This document shows positions 12,022 through 14,124 of a stretch of DNA of 14,124 nucleotides, one piece after another (position 1 is the first letter of the stretch; the number at the start of each line of letters is the position of its first letter). The translations under genes were made by a program, and so were the position numbers. The stretch spans positions 1 through 14,124 of the forward strand of contig CANJJP010000005.1 of assembly GCA_947474485.1 (NCBI GenBank), in the 5' to 3' direction. Origin of the DNA: Bacteroidota bacterium (GTDB lineage: Bacteria > Bacteroidota > Bacteroidia > B-17B0 > Aurantibacillaceae). A model generated the notes under the pieces. That model was not told the origin of the DNA. It did no database searches and saw only the letters and a list, made by a program, of their open reading frames with translations.

Positions 12022-14124
12022 TTATTTTGAAGTTGATTTTATTGGTAAACTAACATAAAAACTTGTTCCAGCATTTTGAGTTGTTTCAAACCAAATTTTG
12101 CCATCAAATGATTCTACAATATTTTTTACCATTGCCAATCCTAGTCCCATGCCTTCAGATTTGGTAGAGAAATTGGGAACAAATATTTTGTCCATGGCTT
12201 CCGGCGCAATTCCTGTACCGTTATCTTTTACTTTTAGTATTATTTGTTTATTTTTTATGAATAGTTCAATTTCGATTTTACCCATTCCGCTTTCCGGAAT
12301 AGATTGCTGAGCATTTTTTATAAGATTAGTACAAACACGAACGCATTGGTCTTTATCCACTTCCACAAAATATTTTTCTTGAGTCTTATCTATAAATGTT
12401 AATTCACTATTTTCTGTTTCTTTAAATAGTTCAGAACAATTTTTTACTAATTCATTTATACAAACCAATTCTATATTAGGAGTAGGCATTTTAGCAAAGG
12501 AACTAAACTCGCTTGCGATATTAGATAGCGCGTCTATTTGCTCAATTAACATTTTCGAAAGTTTATCAATGCGTTCTTTCATTTCTTCTGGGTCACCGCT
12601 ACTTGTTCGCTGTAAGTGTTGTACACTTAATTTCATTGGAGTTAAAGGGTTTTTAATTTCATGTGCAACTTGTTTTGCCATTTCTCTCCAGGCGCTTTCA
12701 CGCTCTGATTTAGCAAGTTTTTTTACACTTTCTTCTAACTGCTCAATCATACGATTGTACTCATTAACTAACTTACCAATTTCGTCTTTCTCGTTCCACA
12801 TAATTGGTTCATTGCGCTTGCCAATACGCACATTACTTAAACGCTGTTGAATAATACGCAATGGTTTGGTAACTAAATTGGAAATAAATAATGCTGCAAT
12901 AGTACTAAAGGCAAAAAGAATAACATAAATATTTACTAAGGCAACAATGTAGATAGATAACTCCTTTTCTAAATCATTTTGTTTAGCAAAATAGGGCAAG
13001 TTAACATAAGCCAAAAGCTTTCCGTTTTTATTATAAAAAGGTTGGTAAGCTGAATAATAATTTAATTCACCAACATTTTCTTTGTTTACAATATTTGTAT
13101 ACTTAGCAGCAATAATATTATCGTATGCCTGCGGGTTCATTTTTTTGGAAATAATTCCTTCATTAAATAATCGTGGTTGTGAAGAAGCAAACATGTTTCC
13201 TTTTAAATCAAACATTGTGATGTCAGTTGCAAACACTACTGATAGCTTTTTGAGAATGTAACCGGTATAATCTTTAAAATTTTCGGGCAAAGTATCTTGT
13301 TCTCCCAGCTTTGCTTGTAAGTCCTGCAATACCGAACGGGTTTTTTCATCTAATGCACTAGTGTTTTTCTCTTCAAATTGTTTGTTAATGAAAATAAAAG
13401 TTCCCAAACCAAAAGAGAATAAACATACTAGCACAACCGAAACAAGTAATAATTGTATTCGTAGATTTAAGGAATTTTCCTTTTCTTGTTTACGTGCTTG
13501 CCATTCTTTCGAATATAAAAACACCCACAAAATTAAACTGAAGAACATAAAGAAATAAGAGTTCGTTGTAAAACGTTCCCACAAACCACTGATTTCTTTG
13601 CTTATTACCACCGTTGTTAAATCATCAGGAAAATAAATTAAATGATAAAATCCACCATCACTTATGGTTAGATATTCATCTTTAGTTTTTTTCCAAGTAT
13701 TATTAAAACCGTATGCGTATTTGCCTGAGCGCTCGAGCAAGCGATTGTTTTTATAAATAGCATACGAATAGTCGCTTAACACGCTATTTGTTTTCACTGA
13801 TTTATCTAGCAATAATTCCGGAAAACCAATAACATCGGGGCTGTTTTTTGGTTCAATCTCAAAATAAAGGAAGGCAGGTTTTTCAATTACTCTTGTCCCC
13901 GATAACAAAGGGATTTTTGCCACATAACGTAAACGATCGTTCATATTCTGTATGTAAAACAAATCATCACATACTGTTTCTGCCCCACTTAAATTTATTT
14001 GCTCGTCAAAATAGCTGTTGTTTTCGTAATAAGGATTTGTTGTTGTAATTAATGGTCGGCAAACCGAATCAAACAAAGAAACACCAATATTATAACGTTC
14101 CCAATAGCCTCCTAAATAAACCTG
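12022..14124 (-). CDS. NtrY-like membrane sensor histidine kinase (5' end outside window)
   Basis: The frame stays open to the window edge, adding 16 codons (QVYLGGYWERYNIGVS) upstream of a TTG at 14076, so the gene is truncated by the window and not short in nature. At least 700 residues are visible. The order is an extracytoplasmic segment; a helix near 13510-13560; a second helix near 13390-13450; a second sensor loop; a helix near 12885-12945; and a HAMP-like linker (TKPLRIIQQRLSNVRIG). The H-box AHEIKNPLTP has the phosphoacceptor His at 12661-12663. It is followed by the N-box TNLIKNAQQSI, the G1 box DNGTGIAPE and the G2 box GMGLGLAMV. The H-box and multi-helix layout resemble NtrY/NtrB kinases. 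No response regulator is adjacent on this side. The lipid kinase gene follows after 2 nt and kdsA lies beyond it, hinting at envelope-related signalling. Confidence 0.9.
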   Translation of the reverse strand, partial: QVYLGGYWERYNIGVSLFDSVCRPLITTTNPYYENNSYFDEQINLSGAETVCDDLFYIQNMNDRLRYVAKIPLLSGTRVIEKPAFLYFEIEPKNSPDVIGFPELLLDKSVKTNSVLSDYSYAIYKNNRLLERSGKYAYGFNNTWKKTKDEYLTISDGGFYHLIYFPDDLTTVVISKEISGLWERFTTNSYFFMFFSLILWVFLYSKEWQARKQEKENSLNLRIQLLLVSVVLVCLFSFGLGTFIFINKQFEEKNTSALDEKTRSVLQDLQAKLGEQDTLPENFKDYTGYILKKLSVVFATDITMFDLKGNMFASSQPRLFNEGIISKKMNPQAYDNIIAAKYTNIVNKENVGELNYYSAYQPFYNKNGKLLAYVNLPYFAKQNDLEKELSIYIVALVNIYVILFAFSTIAALFISNLVTKPLRIIQQRLSNVRIGKRNEPIMWNEKDEIGKLVNEYNRMIEQLEESVKKLAKSERESAWREMAKQVAHEIKNPLTPMKLSVQHLQRTSSGDPEEMKERIDKLSKMLIEQIDALSNIASEFSSFAKMPTPNIELVCINELVKNCSELFKETENSELTFIDKTQEKYFVEVDKDQCVRVCTNLIKNAQQSIPESGMGKIEIELFIKNKQIILKVKDNGTGIAPEAMDKIFVPNFSTKSEGMGLGLAMVKNIVESFDGKIWFETTQNAGTSFYVSLPIKSTSK

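Noticed and set aside
1..14124. tRNA, rRNA, CRISPR array, insertion sequence, prophage or toxin-antitoxin module
   Set aside because: Reading both strands and all gaps gave no cloverleaf, regular spacer repeats, transposase or integrase motifs, or small gene pairs. The coding content is otherwise accounted for.

Overview
The window is AT-rich chromosomal DNA from a member of the Bacteroidota. Three lines of evidence support this. The putative promoters carry the phylum's -7 element TAnnTTTG, twice with a TTTG -33 element at the correct distance. Start codons are preceded by A-rich sequence instead of Shine-Dalgarno motifs. The first two-component pair resembles the Bacteroides RprX/RprY system. 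A KDO-8-phosphate synthase implies a Gram-negative envelope with lipopolysaccharide. Genus cannot be read from the sequence; a Flavobacteriales-like or related lineage is only a guess. Almost all genes are core or widespread, and no phage, transposon, tRNA, rRNA or CRISPR array was seen.

Layout. (1) 1-175: the 3' end of an EamA-type membrane transporter (+). (2) 208-275: an inverted repeat. (3) 293-2689: a minus-strand operon of histidine kinase then response regulator, closed by a strong terminator at 293-327. (4) 2690-2891: a divergent intergenic region holding a consensus promoter, a hairpin with a GNRA loop and a strong terminator, which together look like an unannotated small RNA of about 75-80 nt. 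(5) 2892-5356: a plus-strand operon of an ABC ATPase, rsmI and corA. (6) 5429-6116: a minus-strand LON substrate-binding-domain gene whose leader contains a terminator-like hairpin. (7) 6260-10254: a plus-strand run of alpha/beta hydrolase, pgeF, a palindromic repeat, a DUF3109 cysteine-rich protein, rsgA and an endonuclease/exonuclease/phosphatase protein. (8) 10293-14124: a minus-strand run, in transcription order an NtrY-like histidine kinase (5' end outside the window), a diacylglycerol-kinase-family lipid kinase and kdsA.

The genes fall into several functional themes. Envelope sensing and synthesis is represented by two membrane histidine kinases, one response regulator, a lipid kinase, kdsA, pgeF and an exporter-type ATPase. 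Ribosome maturation is represented by rsmI and rsgA. Ion and metabolite transport is represented by corA and the EamA protein. Tight spacing (1-2 nt gaps, ATGA overlaps, a 20-nt overlap) indicates translational coupling within operons.

The most notable non-coding signals are the small-RNA candidate at 2750-2864, the attenuator-like leader at 6032-6116, two dyad repeats (208-275 and 7806-7908), and several TAnnTTTG elements only 4-6 nt from start codons, which suggest leaderless mRNAs.
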